The notes under the pieces: model-generated | What the model was told of the DNA's origin: nothing | Database searches by the model: none | Seen by the model: the letters and a program-made list of their open reading frames with translations, nothing else | In this document: one piece after another, positions 24,618 to 37,875 of the stretch | Position numbering within the stretch: position 1 is the stretch's first letter | Layout: every line of letters starts with the position of its first letter | Assembly: GCA_019914995.1 (NCBI GenBank) | Contig: CM034145.1 | Coordinates: 3,162,001-3,226,000 of the forward strand | Reading direction: 5' to 3' | Origin: Acanthochlamys bracteata | Taxonomy: Eukaryota > Streptophyta > Magnoliopsida > Pandanales > Velloziaceae | Length of the DNA stretch: 64,000 nt | Program-made: the position numbers and the translations under genes

Positions 24618-24717
24618 NNNNNNNNNNNNNNNNNNNNNNNNNNNNNNNNNNNNNNNNNNNNNNNNNNNNNNNNNNNNNNNNNNNNNNNNNNNNNNNNNNN
24701 NNNNNNNNNNNNNNNNN
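24618..24717. other. Assembly gap (100 N)
   Basis: Exactly 100 Ns. This is the usual placeholder for a gap of unknown size, so the two flanks may not be neighbours. Open frames that cross it are artefacts. Confidence 0.99.
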
Positions 24718-24719
24718 AA

Positions 24720-25735
24720 AATTATCCATGAATGTCAAATTTTGACAAATAAATTAAATTACGGAAAATAGAAAGTATGTAAAGTATTTCAAACAAATCC
24801 AGTTGATATCTACTGTCTAAAACTAAATAATAAATTCCTATGACTTCAATTGAAACTTTGACTCGATTCTCCATAAATGAATTTCTCATTTGGGTTTATG
24901 ATTGGGTCGTAATAAATCTCTGTATCGTATTTGAAACGTAAGTGGTATAGCCAAAATCAATCCACCAAGTATTATAAGAAACTTCAACTAATTTGGTTCG
25001 AAGCATATAGAAGCATAATGTTTACCTTTCTTTTCGAACCAAGTCTTACGTTTCAGACAATCTTTCTGATGTGTCTAGATTTTTTATAGACGGCAATTTT
25101 GTCATCTTTATGTTCCTTGTTATAGAATGAAGCAGAACACCTATTTGTCTTATGTAGTCTTTGCGCTTCCTTTCCATTCTTTCTTCCGGCTTTCTTTCCA
25201 ATTTTTTGATTTTAATTAAATGAACGGAATGAGTTCCCAAGTTCTTAAGCATTGTATCCTCTTGCACAAGCATATTGTGCACTACACTCATATTTTATTT
25301 GCCCTTCATGATATTATAGTTCATTTAGAATGAACAATAAACTGTACAAGAAAAATTCTCATCCACATTCGTTCCCAAGAACTTTAATCTTGTTGCAATA
25401 TTTGACATTGCAATAACATGCTAACGCATAGCACGAAAGACATCAAATTTCATGATGGTCAATGTACCCATAAGGATTCCAACGACTTATCAGCTGTTTG
25501 CGAACGTTTTTCCATAAACTTCATAAATTTCTTAGCACTTTCAGTGTTAGAAAGAATTGACTTAATGTTCTTTGCAACAGTCACTCGAATAAACATTAGG
25601 TTTAGTCTATTTGATCGTTCCCAAATACTATGAAAAGATATTTCTTCATTACTGCTGTCATCAGTAAGAGTAGCGGATTTCTTAGTTAGAATGGTAAAAT
25701 CAAGATCCAATACACCTAAGTGAAACTGACCTTGC
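24720..25735 (-). pseudogene. Ty1/copia gag and protease relic
   Basis: On the minus strand, 25710-25459 reads WERSNRLNLMFIRVTVAKN and AKKFMKFMEKRSQTADKSL, typical of copia gag of the UBN2 type. It continues in broken frames to NMLVQEDTMLKNLGTHSVH (about 25270-25210). Near 24965 NTWWIDFGYTTYVSNT matches the copia protease active-site region, with DFG where the family has a DSG or DTG triad. Stops and frameshifts are frequent. The piece is cut by the gap at 24717. Confidence 0.75.
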
Positions 25736-27549
25736 TCACACCAGTTAGAGGATTAAGTCCGTTGAATAGTGATACAGACGTAGCATGCGAATGTAAAAAA
25801 AAAAAAAATACTGTAAAATTAATAAATGCTCGCAAATTAATCCTTTAAATTTCAAACTTCTAAATACATAAGACAAATTCAAACTATTTATTTAAGCAAT
25901 AAAAATATATCGAAGTTCTCCTTTGGGTGAACCAACGACATATAACATATACAGTAATGATGCTAAAATGAAATTTTAACTTAATTTAATAATTATATAT
26001 ATTCAAATTAGACATATTTGCTATTTTTGGATATACAAAATAAATCTAATAAAATATATAAATCACCATATCATATTTATGAAACATAAGAATTACCAAT
26101 CAACCTTTGGGTGATTTTGAATGTCTTATAATTATAAACTTGTCATATCAATTATAAGTATCACATACTTAGGAATAATTGAATATATATAATTTGAAAT
26201 TCACAACATCTTACGATTTGGCCACTTTGGTGACTAACAAACCATTATAATGCGAATTCAAATTAACATACAAATTCTGCGATTTGAAATTTGTAAAAAC
26301 TTACGATTTAACCACTTTGCTGACTAACAAGTCATCATAATGAAAATTCAAATTATACAAATTTAATAGTTGCAAGAAATTGATTTATGCATAAAATATA
26401 TATGATATAAATTTTTTCTTACAATATATCATCTAAACTACAATATAGTAGCATACAATTCATGATACTAATAGTTTAATTTGCAAAATTTTTACATAAT
26501 TAATAAAAGCATTCAGAAATTTTAAATTTATAAATATCAACAGTAGCGAAAAATATAAACTCCCAAAACAAATAATTTTAGAATTTTTATAATCAAGAGA
26601 AAAAAAAAATCTTTTATGAAAAATCATTGATTTATTGCCATTATATATTAAACCAAATATTACACATGGGCCACATTCAACAGTTTCATGTGCAAATAGT
26701 CGTAGAATAGTCCGAAGTGTATGAGACATTCACAAGATGAAAATTAACTAAATGTCAGACAGAGCATTGAATTGCCAATAGAGGAGGAGAAAAAAGCACT
26801 GATAGCCGATTACTTTTCTACTACTCTCCATTAGAGAACAACCTGAGCAATCATGACAATCTTGCACTTTTTAGAGATGGTTTCAAAGATGGGATAGATC
26901 CCTTTTGAGCATAAGCATTTGATCAAAGTTAGACCGTCATAACAGTAAAAAGTCAAAATCAATAGTTAATCAAATTCACAACTAAAGATGATTAAAAACA
27001 TAAGACAAATGAGCTATCATAACTAGGCTTATTGAGTTTCAACGATGAGTTCAATATTCTATTTTCATTAACACTAAAGAAGTATACCATTGATCAAAAT
27101 TTAATAAGTATCTCAAGCATTATTCACTATTCTATTACAATCATGCATCATCACATTATACTGAGCTATAAGGTGAACCTATCCACTATGCATTAAGCTA
27201 TAAGGTGAAGTCATTTTGTAGCTGATAGAAGCCATCTCAGAAGCATCAATAATTCATAAGAAAAGGTTAAGGCTCTAATCGTTAGACAAACATGGTTATA
27301 AATTAATCATTGTTTCAATTCTCAAACGCATTTCATTGAAGAATAAGTTTAAGTATTGATGCTTATAATGAGGGCTCGCATACGCAAGCTGCATAGAGAT
27401 ACCACAAGCTTGTTGGAAGAACATCAAGCCAATCAACAATTCAGAATATGAAATTCAAATGCTATTTGTATTCACATCAGTCATACAGCTTGAGTCATTA
27501 GGATCCACACTAAGGAAAATGATAAAGAAACCTACAAAATATTAACTCA
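25736..27549. other. AT-rich stretch, no gene seen
   Basis: Very AT-rich from 25800 to 26600, with one local duplication at 26190-26370. No coding domain was recognised. It may be the decayed 5' leader region of the copia element, whose LTR could be the block at 27.5-28.4 kb. Confidence 0.4.
26195..26365 (+). repeat. Imperfect tandem duplication, about 85-90 bp unit
   Basis: The phrase CTTACGATTT-CCACTTTG-TGACTAACAA followed by AATTCAAATTA occurs twice, near 26210 and 26300, with several differences. Confidence 0.7.
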
Positions 27550-28430
27550 TGAGGGGGGTGAAATTGAGCTATGCCAAAATAAAAATCAAATACTCCACTG
27601 TTTGAAATAGTCACAGATTAGTTAGCAGTCTATTAATCATGAGATTACTAAGTAGTGATTGAACGTTAACTATACCATGTACAGAAGTTGTTAGCACAAT
27701 ATAATTTAAATAATAAACACAAGTGTTATGAGAAGCAAACTAGTTAGCCACCAAGAATTTTACAAGATTCGACACTGTGATACTTATGTCAACGTCACTT
27801 GACACCGTAATTTAAATCTACTAACGTCAAAACAACGTACACAACAAATAGTTGATGTTTCGCAAAATACCTTCATCTCTATCGAGTCTTCTCATATGGA
27901 TAATTCACACCAGCCTTCTAGACTTGGCAAAATCTCTCCGGCTACAACCATGCACGCCTTCACAAAGGCTTAAAACAAACCCACTAATCTACACTTAGGC
28001 TAGCAACCCAATTTTTCATACAACCTTTTTCTCAAAGTTACAATGCAATCACGTGGCTTAGCTCAAGTGATCTCCTTTAAAATTATTTCTAATCACTCAC
28101 AAAAAGCTCAAGGGATCTTAGAAAAAAAAAAGAAGAACTAAAGCTCAGAAAGACAAAAGTGCTTGATAGATGTTTTTCTCCATGAAAGGATAGCAACAAG
28201 ATGTTTCTCTTGCTTTTTTCTTCACACAATTATATAGCTACATGTCCTCCTAGATGACGAGATATTGCTGCTCTGATTGATCAAGGGTGCAATGGCTAGA
28301 AGCAATGCAAGATCAAGATCTAAAGCAAATGGCTAGTTAGATATGTTGTAGCGATTGTTTTTCCTTCTCTAAAATTTTGTTTGATTTATTTCCTTCGTTA
28401 GACCGTTGATTCATGATGTGGAAATTATCT
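27550..28430 (-). mobile_element. Possible copia LTR remnant, minus orientation
   Basis: Read on the minus strand, the block contains promoter-leader-like sequence (GTAGCCGGAGAGATTTTGCC near 27940). It ends near TCACCCCCCTCATGAG (27550), a form common at the 3' ends of plant copia LTRs. It has the same orientation as the copia gag relic to its left and could be its 5' LTR. No second LTR, primer-binding site or target duplication was found. Confidence 0.35.
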
Positions 28431-29929
28431 ACAAAGTCTCTTCAAAGTTTGAAGTGAATCGGACAAGGTCGAGGTGCTGTTTGAGAAGAAAGAAATAGTA
28501 TTTTTCGTTTACTATGTCGAGGTTCTATGGAGATGAGCCAGTAATGTCGGACAGTTTGATCAGCAACTTCATAGAATTTTTCTGTCTTCGATATCTGTAA
28601 AAATTTTGTGCTCCTTATATACATTTACTATTTGTCATTCTATCATTTAAATACACTTAAAAAATCTTCTTTTGGTGCTGTGAGTAAAGACAACGTACAA
28701 AGTTGACATCTCAATAAGGTACACTTATCCAAATTTATATACAGTTTTGTATAGCTCCATATGCTACTCAAATCTAATGAAGATATGTTCAAAGCTTACC
28801 AATGATGCTCAAAATATTCGTTATCACTAAAAACTTAGGATTTTCAACAGAAAAAAGTTTTGCTAGTTGGCAAAGAGAACACACGAGTAGTGTAAAATTT
28901 GAATTGCCAAGCCATTATATTTAGTGCCACTAGAGATCAAATCATAGCTAAGTTAAAAAGAATCAAATTTTAGGAGATTAGCTAGCAAAAGTTTACTAGA
29001 GATTTCACAAAATAGCTCAACTTTCGGCTGTTGGATATTTAACGATGCGATGAAACTGACATCGGGAAGTAGACGCAACACTACAACAACGTGGAGACAC
29101 CAACAGAAGAAATTCAAACGTGTGAAGATTCAAAATTGAAGCACTTTCAAAAGGAGATGAATATAAGTAGAAGAAGAGGGCAGTATTCCATTAACAGAGA
29201 AAAGAGAAGTGAAAAACAGAAAACTAAAAGAAGCATATTTAGCTAACATTATATTTAGCTTACAAAGGTGCTGAATCATCAGAGATACACGTTTCTAAGT
29301 AGCTATCTTTTTAGCTTCTCATATTTTTTTATTGAGAGTAATCCATCTTGTGATATAGACCCTATGCTGAAAATCTGTGATTGTAACCTTAAAGAACCTT
29401 GTTTAAGTGCATATTGCTCCTGAGAATGGGGCTTCGCTAAGCTCGGTAATCTTATAAATGAGCTACTGAGGTGTAGTTGAAGAAAATAGGTATTGAAGTA
29501 GCTGTAGATTGGTTCATCTTAAGGAAAAAGCCGGTAAGATAAGGATGCTTGTTAAGCACATTGACTTGGTGATTATACCTATTTAATATTTTGGTAAATT
29601 TTAAGTCTTAAAGAGAAGTGGTCGTATACATATGCAAAGAGATTTGACAAACCACGTAAGCACTTTTGTGCGCTTGTGGTTGTGAAATTTATTTTAATTC
29701 TGTTTTGCTTTGAGTAGTATTAGAATGTGGCATTTCTCCTTATAGGAAATTGCTTACACATAACATACTATATGTTTGCTATCATGTATTAATCCTCTTT
29801 GTTCATCCCTATCAGTTGATTAGCACTGCTATAGTTGACTACGTTGCTTCTACTAGTAGAAAAACTTATTACCAAAATTTTTAGATATCAATTTAATTCA
29901 CACTTCCTTTCACTTAATTGTAAGAGTTT
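28431..29929. other. No feature recognised
   Basis: No domain, repeat pair or open frame of note. The segment is moderately AT-rich on both strands. Confidence 0.4.
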
Positions 29930-30960
29930 ACCTGACATGATTAGTCGCTATTACATTATAAAAACAACCGAAAAGAAAATTTAGTTGCTATTCATTAGAA
30001 GCTCACGACCAGATGTGGAATTTGATCACTTATATTTTTTAACAGTGACAAAATTGACTAATCCTCACTACTATATTTGTAATAGTGACCAAACCAATAA
30101 CTGACTGGTTGTTTTGAAATAAAAAAACGACCAAAAAGTACTTGGTCATTAATATTGGAATAATAGTGACTGCATTTGAGTTACTCAATTTTTTCTAAAA
30201 CTACTATACTATAGTGTGATCGCATTTTACTAAGAAAATATTTAATTTTATAATATTTTGTAAAATTTATTTTACTAAAATTGAAATTATTCATATGATT
30301 TAAGATTTTGATATATCATACTGGATAAGATTTATCCAGTTTGAAATAAATCTAGTAATTTAGATCTTCTATTTACAATATAAAATAATCCAAGATTGTG
30401 GGTTATGCAATGTAACAGCATAAGTATTATGATTGTTAACTAACATTCATATTGAGCTCAGTCACTCAACTTAAATTGCAAATATTAAATAGAGTACTAT
30501 ATAAACATTGGATAAAATTTTCACCATAATATAATTGTTCATTTCAAATTTTATCAAATTCGAACATAATTTAGTGCGCCGATGATGTTTAAAGATTGTT
30601 AATTATCGTACTTTCATTAGTTATCTATTGCAATGGAGTACAAGAATATATAAATAATTTGAATTTATATCGATGTGACATATCAAAATTATAGGTTGCG
30701 TTAAACAGTACGACTTTATTAAATAAGTTATAAAAAAGTTTTTTAATAGATAAATTTGCAACATTAGCTAAACAATTTTAGTCCTATATAGTGTCTAACT
30801 ACATTAGTCGCTATTGAGATAATAGCGAATAAAATAGTATTACTCGCTATTATTGTATTCTCATTAATGACTAATCATATTCTAGTCGCATTTGAGAGGT
30901 AATAGCAACCAATGTATAGTTTGTTGTCATTGCTATCATTTAATTAGTAGCCAACATGTT
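29930..30960. repeat. Non-coding element-like block with GCTATTA subterminal words
   Basis: At both ends (29940-30170 and 30790-30950) there are many variants of TAATAGCGACCAA and TTAGTCGCTATT on both strands, around an AT-rich middle of about 600 bp. Similar words occur at 50.0-51.1 kb. This layout suggests a non-autonomous DNA transposon with subterminal repeats. I did not find exact termini or a target duplication. Confidence 0.4.
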
Positions 30961-33342
30961 TTGTTCAGTAAGGAGTCTGTTAATATTTTTTAGCACGAAT
31001 GATATCATAATCCTTTCCTTTCAAACTACATGTGCTACTAGCTTTTTTCTCCGCTCTCACTCGTGTTCCACTTTGGCTAACTCTGGTCATTCCCATCTTC
31101 TCTTGAAGCTGTTAGTGCTTCACCTGCCATTCCTGTAGCCCACTATGGTGATGCTGTTGTTCTCTTCACCAGCTTGGCACTCCTACTCCAGTAGCGACCT
31201 CCCTCTCCGCCATTTTATTGTCACATGTAAACATGCTTTACTAGCGTTTAATTTGTTTGGAAATTGATATACAATTGTATACATATGTATGTTTGCAACA
31301 ATATGCTGGAAGAGTTCTCAATTAATATTAACCTATTATTATTGTTACAAATACAATGTTGTAATATCTTTCTTTTGAAGATATTTAGCGAATCTAGAAT
31401 TCACGTAACACTACAATAAATACACATGATAATGGTAAAGATTATAATATTTAAGTATACCGTTTAATAGCATTATGGAAAGGATTACTTAGGATTGTGT
31501 AACTCAATTAACTATTATATGTATATATTGTGTTTTAGGAATGGTGTAAATTATGATAAGGACTAAGGACAAAATTAGTGAAGAATATATGAATAACGTT
31601 AAATAGTTTATAAAATTTGCTCATAAATATTTGGAGGTTATGAATAGAATTTTGATATTAATATTATTGTTTTAAATATATATTTGTAAACGTGTGAAGT
31701 GACTAAAATACACTTCATGATATCATAATTATATAAGTATACGACATGGGAAGACTAGGGAGAGAAATTTCCACTAATAGATCATTGGAAATGAATTTGA
31801 TAGACAAATGAAGTTCCCATAAATAAATTTGAGGGTGATTGTGAGGATTACCAGTTGTTTAAAATGATAGTGGTGTTTGTGTTAAAGGAGATCACAAGAA
31901 TGATTCTATTATTTCTTATGATGTTTTTGAAGAGATTATAGGTTACAAAATCATCCGATATATTGATTCTAAATGCGATGGTTTGATTTTCAATAGCAAA
32001 ATTATAGATAAGTGACAAGTTCATTAGTATTAATATTACCAAGAGATGATACATACACGATCCATAGCTGTGCAAATATATTATTTACCTAACATTGTAA
32101 TGGATAAGGACAGTAGAGTGGTGCAATGACTTTACAACGTCATTTGCTTAATGTATCAGTGTTCCATGGGGATGCAAGATAGACATAAGATGATATCAAC
32201 ATTGAAGGTGATGTCAAGAAACTAGGTGTTCGAATATAATAGTTGCATCTATATGTGAAGAGAGATTTATCCTCATGTTAGGAATAACATAGATTGGGAA
32301 GTAATTCAATGTTGTATTAACGAGAAAGCCTACGGACAGACAGCATTAGTGACATTGATTAAGGTACATAATTTACTCATTTCATTTTGCATTTTTCTTA
32401 GGCAAGTATGAATTTATTTAACTTATATGTCACACATAATATACTTGTTTACATATTCATACGAATATATAATGATTGATCAAACTATAGTATAATTGAT
32501 TATAGAACTTTAGTATCTTGAGATGGGTCTTGATGGTAGATCGAAGTCCTGTGTCAACACTGCTTTTGCTCAGCTCTTTCTTAGAGCTCTAATTTTATGT
32601 GCTCTCTAGCATTTACATTTTCATGTAATACTTCGGGATGCCTACATTCGCATCACTATTTGATACAAGGGGATCCCTTGCATTTGCATCTCTAGCAAAT
32701 ATGCCATATGACAGTAATTTAAGAAGTAAAATGTACTTAACATGTTTTCACTACTATATAGGATCTTCTTGCAAAGAATAGCAACTTAGATGTGGCGTCG
32801 CTGGTGCAGCCAAGTTACGCATAAGAAGAAGTATGTAAAGTCGACCAATGTGGGATGGTAGAGGTAGCATTTAAGTCTAACAACACAGATGAAATTTGGT
32901 CATAATTTGAAATAAAAGTTTGAAAAATTAGAATAAATTCTCCCTCTACAACTTAAACTTGAGTTTCTTACATAAGAAGCCACCATTCTTATTCGTCATA
33001 TTATAACCTAGCTTTAAAAGCAATATTTATTATTATAAATTTGTGCGATATAAAATGACGCAATTGCTCCCAAAAATGGTTGAAATTGAGAATTGGATCC
33101 AAAATTATAAAATTATCCACACGAATGTTTATTATTAGATTTGAACAGTACTTAGACACAGCATATAGTGCCCGTCCTTATATAAATGTATTTGCACACT
33201 ATATTCATTTCATATTTTGGCCACACTACATTCATTCTCGACCAATGCATTTCACTTTATCCTATAGCTACACTTCATTCACAATAGCCCAACATGGGCA
33301 GTACTGCAGTCATAGTTGAGTGTAAGGATCATTACCACCTAT
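30961..33342. other. No gene recognised
   Basis: A short C-richer part (31020-31220) and an otherwise AT-rich stretch. Short open frames have no recognisable motifs. Confidence 0.4.
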
Positions 33343-33352
33343 ATAAGGACAG

Positions 33353-34106
33353 CCAAGGTTATCATGATTGAAATTTAATGTAGAATCGTTTCGCTTACGT
33401 AGGATCATAAAATCAAAAATTTTAAGTAAGACTATAATATCTTATTTATCGATAATTTTTTTATAAATTATCTAATACTTTTAAAATTTTAGATAGTACT
33501 TATTAAAATTGCCAAAAATTTAGTACATAATTTTTCTTATATTTCATCTTATGTATAAATTAATAATGTTCATATTTATGGTTCGGATTAACTATATCAT
33601 TAATAATTTTTTATTTTTATTTAGCTCAGTATCACAATCTCTTTACAAACTATGTTACTATTTTATAAATGCATATATTTATATAGTTATATTTATATTT
33701 AGAGAATTTAATCTCTTATGTAATCAATCAATTAGGCATCAATCAATCGTCTTTATTGCTTCACAAAAAAAAAAAAATCCAAAATACTACCGTACAGTAT
33801 AATTTTTTGTTCTCATAGTAAACCCTTTATATAATAAACTAAACACAACCGCACTTGCAATAAACGAACGACGGATGTTCTTTAATAATTCTTACTTTGC
33901 TCAAAATTCTCAAGAGTTCTCTTGGTTTATGAAGATTTCTTATAAACTGAAACTCGTAAAATCTCAGAAATCTTAAGGATTTTAGAATTAAGATCGGAAT
34001 CTTATAGGTTAGAAATAAGAGGATCTTGAATCAAGTAGGATCATATTCTTGATATAAAATCGTAAGATCGTAAGATTTGAAGATTTAAATCGTGATTTTA
34101 ACAACC
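33353..34106 (+). mobile_element. Mutator-type miniature element, copy 1, with 10-bp target duplication
   Basis: 754 bp, starting CCAAGGTTATCATGATT and ending GTGATTTTAACAACC. The direct repeat ATAAGGACAG flanks it exactly (33343-33352 and 34107-34116). Related copies lie at 51161-51906 (inverted) and 58557-59485. A 9-11-bp target duplication is characteristic of Mutator-like elements. It has no coding capacity. Confidence 0.85.
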
Positions 34107-35003
34107 ATAAGGACAGTGCTAAAAACCTGCACAAGGAAATGAAATCTGTACAACGAATTAGTACCACCTTCAACAACAGACAGAAGTTAAAATAAAGTTC
34201 TGCTCAACTTGCACTATGCATAGGCTAAAGAATTTCTATTGCACATGTAGGAGTTTCACCGTAAGAAACAACCTGCAAAACAAAATCATCAACAGACAAA
34301 AAAAAAAAATCAATAAAATCACCTAAAGACACAGACAAAAATTAAGAAAAGCACTAAAATTAATTCCAACAAATTCCAAGAATTGTCGTTGTACTAAAGA
34401 TCAATTCTAGATCCAAAAACGATTGTCTTCATCTCCTGATATATCAAATTAAAAAAATAATGGAAAGAAAAAATCTCAAATTGGGCCGAATTCGAAATTG
34501 GGTGAGTCGGCCCCCAGTAATTGAAGTTGAAAGCAGAATCGAGTGCAGATGGAGAAAATTACCGTGTATTTCGATTAATTTTTTATTTGCTGGAAGGAGT
34601 AGAGAAACCGAACAGCGTGAGAAAAAGATGGATCCTAGCTCCAAAAGCCAATCGACTAGACGAAGAAGAAATGAGGAAGACGGAGTGACGAAGATTCTTG
34701 GAGGAAGATCGAATCGCTTGGTCGTGGTAGTCGAGGAAGATCACCAGAGAAGGATCCGATCGGTAGCGAGTGGAACTGGCGAAGAAAAAACGAAGAAAGA
34801 AAATGAGATGAGGAGAACATAGTGACTCTGTAAACAGAAGAACTCGAATACATTATTACCTTCACGGTGTGTTACTTTTTGAAGTTTGAGTTTCTCTTTT
34901 GTGAGCCGTCGGATCAAATAATCTCATCGCTGGATTAGCAGTGGCCTTGATCAACTATCACATAGAAATAAGAAAAGTTTTATTATGTATATATATATAT
35001 ATA
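34107..35003. other. Gene-like 5' region without a recognised protein
   Basis: Read on the minus strand, 34870-34450 is pyrimidine-rich with a possible splice donor (ACACG/GTAATTT near 34560), like a gene leader. The 120-codon plus-strand frame (34460-34822) is Arg/Glu-rich and lacks motifs. It may be a MULE arm or a captured promoter. I cannot assign it. Confidence 0.3.
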
Positions 35004-35431
35004 GAGGGATAGGATACAGGCACATAATATGTTATGCTATATGCACTCCATCAGTTTTTTCGACCATATTTGGTCGGAGATGCCTCCAAATCCGATCTTT
35101 ACCGTTGGATATGTAGAACTATGAAAAATATACTCACCAAATTTTAGTTCAATCGGACTAAGAATTGACATTTATCCGGCAACTTGATCAAGATGACTCA
35201 AAAACTAAAAATATATATTTTGTCAACTTTTACTATTTGAGTCATCTTAATCAAGTTGCCGGATAGAGGTCGACTTGTGGTCCGATTGAAGTGAAATTTT
35301 GTAAGTATGTTTACAACTCATAATTCTACTTATCCAATGGTGAAAATCGGATTTGGAGATCTCTTGGGCCAAATATGACCGAAAAAATCGATGGAGTGCA
35401 TATAGCATATGGAGTGCCTATATCCTATCCC
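35004..35431. mobile_element. Fold-back miniature element A in a TA microsatellite
   Basis: 428 bp whose halves are inverted copies of each other. The ends are GGGATAGGATACAGGCAC and the complement of GTGCCTATATCCTATCCC. Inside, CCAAATCCGATCTTTACCG pairs with CGGTGAAAATCGGATTTGG-type sequence near 35340, with two or three mismatches. It is flanked on both sides by (TA)n (34986-35003 and 35432-35460). It has the layout of elements that insert into TA microsatellites (Micron-like in rice). Confidence 0.8.
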
Positions 35432-35463
<32 letters not shown>

Positions 35464-35579
35464 TCATGATCATGTAGCAGAATATTTTTTATATCCCATA
35501 TATATATATATTTATATTTATATTTTTTATATATTTTTTATATCATGATACAAAATATTTTATTAGTATATTTTTCTAA

Positions 35580-35789
35580 GGGGGTGTGTTTGGTAGCATA
35601 AGAATATTTTAGATTTTTTCGAAAAATGAGCATAATTTAAAAAAAAAAATTATAATGATTTTAAGATATATAAATTTTTGTACTTTAGAAAATTAAAAAA
35701 ATTCTCTAGAATACTATAAAACATTTACGAAAAATTGAAATGCTTAATTAAAATGACATGCACTTCAAATGCTATTCCACACGTTCCCT
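35580..35789. mobile_element. Short miniature element with GTTTGG ends
   Basis: 210 bp from GGGGGTGTGTTTGGTAGCAT to ATGCTATTCCACACGTTCCCT, imperfect terminal inverted repeats of about 20 bp around an AT-rich middle. A cousin lies at 52641-52899. Target duplications were not resolved. Confidence 0.55.
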
Positions 35790-35899
35790 AACACAAATGT
35801 TTTTATATCTAACGACGAAGATTAAATTTTGAAATCTTACCGATCAAAAATAAGAAAAAGGTGCTCTAAAATGCACCTAAAAGTATTCCTACTTCCTTT

Positions 35900-36000
35900 C
35901 ATATATATGTATATATATATATATGGGAGGGGATGCGTGCACACCCCCTCCCCGCGCACACCAGCACGTGGACCGTTGGATGTTGATCCAACGGTCCACG
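35900..36000. repeat. TA tract plus perfect 15-bp hairpin
   Basis: A (TA)n tract (about 35905-35923) is followed by a GC-rich segment and a perfect stem at 35967-36000: CGTGGACCGTTGGAT, loop GTTG, then ATCCAACGGTCCACG. It resembles one end of a TA-associated fold-back element, but of a different, GC-rich family. Confidence 0.65.
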
Positions 36001-36059
36001 CGCGCGCGCTGATGCGCGTAAGTTTCTCCTCCTTACGGGAGGTTATTTTCGTCATCTAC

Positions 36060-37250
36060 CTATAATTTTTTCTCTTCTGCATTTCTCTTCTCATTCTCTT
36101 CCTCTTATTTTTCTTTCGTCTCGTCGCTGCGCTCCCCCGGCTCGGTCTCGATCGATCTCCCTCGCGCGGAGCCGCGCCGATTTCTTTCCCTGCGCAGGTG
36201 TGTTTTCTTTATCATCCCTTCTCCTTCTTTCAATCCCTAGAAAATTATGTTCTTTTCGTTTCGATTCAGTATTTCATTCGTTCGGCCGGCGCGTTGGTTC
36301 GCCGGCCGACAATCGAAATTAGGGTAGGCAGACCCTTAATTCGGCTTCTCCTCCTTCTTTTGTGCAGTCTAGACTCTTTCATTTTGCATTCGCCGCCGTT
36401 AGTCCTAATTCGTTTGTCGCCGACGGAGCTTTCGAACGCCGGCCGACGAGCTAATTAGGGCTAGCAAACTGTTAATTTCTTCTCACCTCTTTATTCTATG
36501 ACTTCTAACGCGTTCAATTTCTTGATTCGCAGCTGTTCGCCAGCCGTCATTCGTCGCTGCCAGAGACGGTCTAAAGTCGGCCGGAAATCGAATTTCATAT
36601 AAATTTTTTGACAGATTTTTGTTGCAGAATTGTCATTTTTAACATTCTAATATTTAAAAAATTTTTAACAATTTTTTTTTTCAAGCTTTTTGCTGGAGAG
36701 GTAGCTCGCTGGAGAGAGCTATGCTGTAGTAGGTATGTGAAATGATAAATTCTTTCTATGCAGTCTAGAGATTTGAAAGTAGGTGATCGAGTGAATTTTG
36801 TTGTTGCAGTTGGTGATTAACTGGAGCTCATGGAGGTGATCGATTTGATTTTGTTGGTGCAGTAGGTGATTGCAGAGGATATCTGTGAATGCTATATGCA
36901 CTCTGTTGTAGGTGATCGCACTTGGTGATCCACTAAATATTGTTCAATATTATAGGTGAATGCTATCTATGATGCACTATGTTGTGAAAACTTGTGAATG
37001 TATTACTTTGAAAGTGAATGTAACAATGTATTACTATAATATTGTGAATGAAAGTTGAGCTATGTTTGCTCGAGAATGTGCTGTGAGCACTGAGGTAGGT
37101 TTACTCTATAATATGTTGTGAAAACTTGAGCTATGTGAGCTCAAAAAAAATTGTATTGCGAAAGCTATCGAATGTAACCCTCAGATTTTGAATGAAATGT
37201 GAATGACTTTGTTATCAAAAAACTCGAAAATGTGAAAGTTATGTAGTACT
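36060..37250 (+). mobile_element. Solitary MULE arm with gene-like 5' sequence
   Basis: It starts pyrimidine- and GC-rich (36060-36600, gene-leader-like with possible introns). It then passes into GTGAATG-rich sequence (36880-37230) and GAGCTCA-type words, the same order as the left arm of MULE 3. No transposase follows; it is cut by fold-back element B near 37260. Probably a deleted or solo arm of the same FAR1-type family. Confidence 0.5.
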
Positions 37251-37261
37251 GGAATTATAAG

Positions 37262-37511
37262 ATGGTAACACACTGACAAAATTTTAACTCAATTGCATCA
37301 AGAATTAACCTCTTTTTATCATTTTAATCACGTGGCTGGATGGAGGTCGATGATTCGTGGCCCGATTGAGCTGAACTTTTGTCAGCACAATACCGACTCA
37401 TAATTCTTGATATCTAACGGATAGAAACTAGATTTGGTGATTTGCTCGGCCAAAAATGACCGTAGAGTGCATAGAAGTGCTTGTAAGAAAAAGAGTCCCT
37501 TTATCTCTCCC
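37262..37511. mobile_element. Fold-back element B, right half only
   Basis: It matches the right arm of element A (GACCGTAGAGTGCATAG and GGATGGAGGTCGATGAT) and ends at (TA)n. The left half is missing. Confidence 0.65.
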
Positions 37512-37516
37512 ATATA

Positions 37517-37872
37517 TATATGCTCTTTACATACTATTTGCACTACATCAATTTCTGTAGACATATTTGGCGGTAAAGATATCTAAATTTGATCTTCACA
37601 TATAGATATGCAGAATTATGAGTTATAAATTTGCTGACAAAATTTCTGTTTAATCGGAACACGATTCGTCCTCTATTCGACCACTTGATTAAGATGATTC
37701 AAATACTAAAAGTTGACAAAATACATGTATTTTATTCATGAGTCATCTTAATCAAGTAGTCGGATGGAGGTTGATTTGTGGTCTGACTAAACGAAAATTT
37801 TGTCAACATATTCATAATTCATTGTTCTACATATTTAACGGTGAAGATCGAATTTGAAGGTCTCTCAAGTGA
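37517..37872. mobile_element. Fold-back element C, truncated on the right by MULE 3
   Basis: The left arm starts after (TA)n and the centre is palindromic (AAGATGATTCAAATACTAAA against TGAGTCATCTTAATCAAG). The right arm stops at AGGTCTCTCAAGTGATTTTT, where MULE 3 begins, so MULE 3 probably inserted into it. Confidence 0.65.
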
Positions 37873-37875
37873 TTT

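Noticed and set aside
24493..24771. Open frames spanning the N run
   Set aside because: The gap has unknown sequence; continuity is an artefact.
34460..34822. 120-codon plus-strand open frame rich in Arg and Glu
   Set aside because: No motif, no second exon, and the opposite strand looks like a gene leader; composition explains it.
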